15,210 bases of DNA from assembly GCA_947490035.1 (NCBI GenBank), contig CANLGS010000024.1:1-15210 (forward strand). Reading direction: 5' to 3'. Below are positions 15,161-15,210 of the stretch, piece after piece. This DNA comes from Gemmataceae bacterium. GTDB taxonomy: Bacteria; Planctomycetota; Planctomycetia; Gemmatales; Gemmataceae. The notes beneath the pieces were generated by a model, which saw nothing but the letters and a program-made list of their open reading frames with translations, was not told where the DNA came from and made no database searches. Every line of letters starts with the position of its first letter. Positions within the stretch are counted from its first letter, which is position 1. A program made the position numbers and the translations under genes.

Positions 15161-15210
15161 CCGAAGGCGAGCGCGCACCCTCCGCGCGGAGGGTGCGCGC
15201 TCGCCTTCGG
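15161..15210. repeat. Perfect 50-bp palindrome at the right edge
   Basis: A 25-bp arm (15161-15185) is followed immediately by its exact reverse complement (15186-15210), with no loop. It contains GGCGAGCG, as do the ends of the 4460-4547 and 9095-9159 repeats. It lies 47 bp upstream of the esterase start. The left flank GTTAGCCGCAAG (15149-15160) may belong to the same element, whose right side would lie outside the window. The 15114-15160 stretch otherwise holds only the esterase ribosome binding site. Confidence 0.9.

Overview
The window is very GC-rich DNA, and all eight convincing protein genes lie on the minus strand. Several features point to a planctomycete of the Gemmata group. One protein pairs an N-terminal TIGR02996 'repeat-companion' domain with leucine-rich repeats, which is a Gemmata hallmark. 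Two very large secreted or membrane proteins have no recognisable family. There is a bacterial CE15-type esterase, and there are dispersed palindromic repeats carrying GGCGAGCG and GTAAGCCCCCTGTT cores. The taxonomic call rests on recognition, not on a database search.

In the direction of transcription (right to left): a perfect 50-bp palindrome sits at the right edge (15161-15210). Next comes a secreted CE15 glucuronoyl-esterase-like enzyme (13857-15113). A compact cassette follows: a DUF6941-like protein (13414-13812), a 78-residue unknown protein joined to it by an ATGA overlap (13181-13417), and a TIGR02996/LRR protein 27 bp downstream (11672-13153). A 22-bp perfect inverted repeat (11605-11664) then separates this from two polytopic glycosyltransferase-like proteins: a GT39/PMT-like one with a C-terminal soluble domain (9628-11505) and a GT87/DUF2029 one (8103-9554). 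Last come two giant exported, beta-rich proteins with membrane-segment clusters (4558-8055, and 1-4441, which runs off the left edge).

The most interesting content falls into two groups. First, the two giant proteins appear to be diverged tandem paralogues. The left-hand one seems to carry a second copy of one module after its membrane segments, and it lies downstream of the two envelope glycosyltransferases, so a link to exported or glycosylated surface structures is possible but unproven. Second, dispersed inverted repeats have invaded both intergenic DNA and coding sequence. One 65-bp copy is translated in frame inside the GT87 protein, and a related copy separates the two giant genes. A different repeat appears to supply the N-terminal leader of the 4558-8055 gene.

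No rRNA, tRNA, CRISPR array, transposase or convincing plus-strand gene was seen. The long plus-strand open frames are Arg/Pro/His-rich shadows of the minus-strand genes. Gene-free stretches are short (10-170 bp) and their contents are given in the repeat entries.
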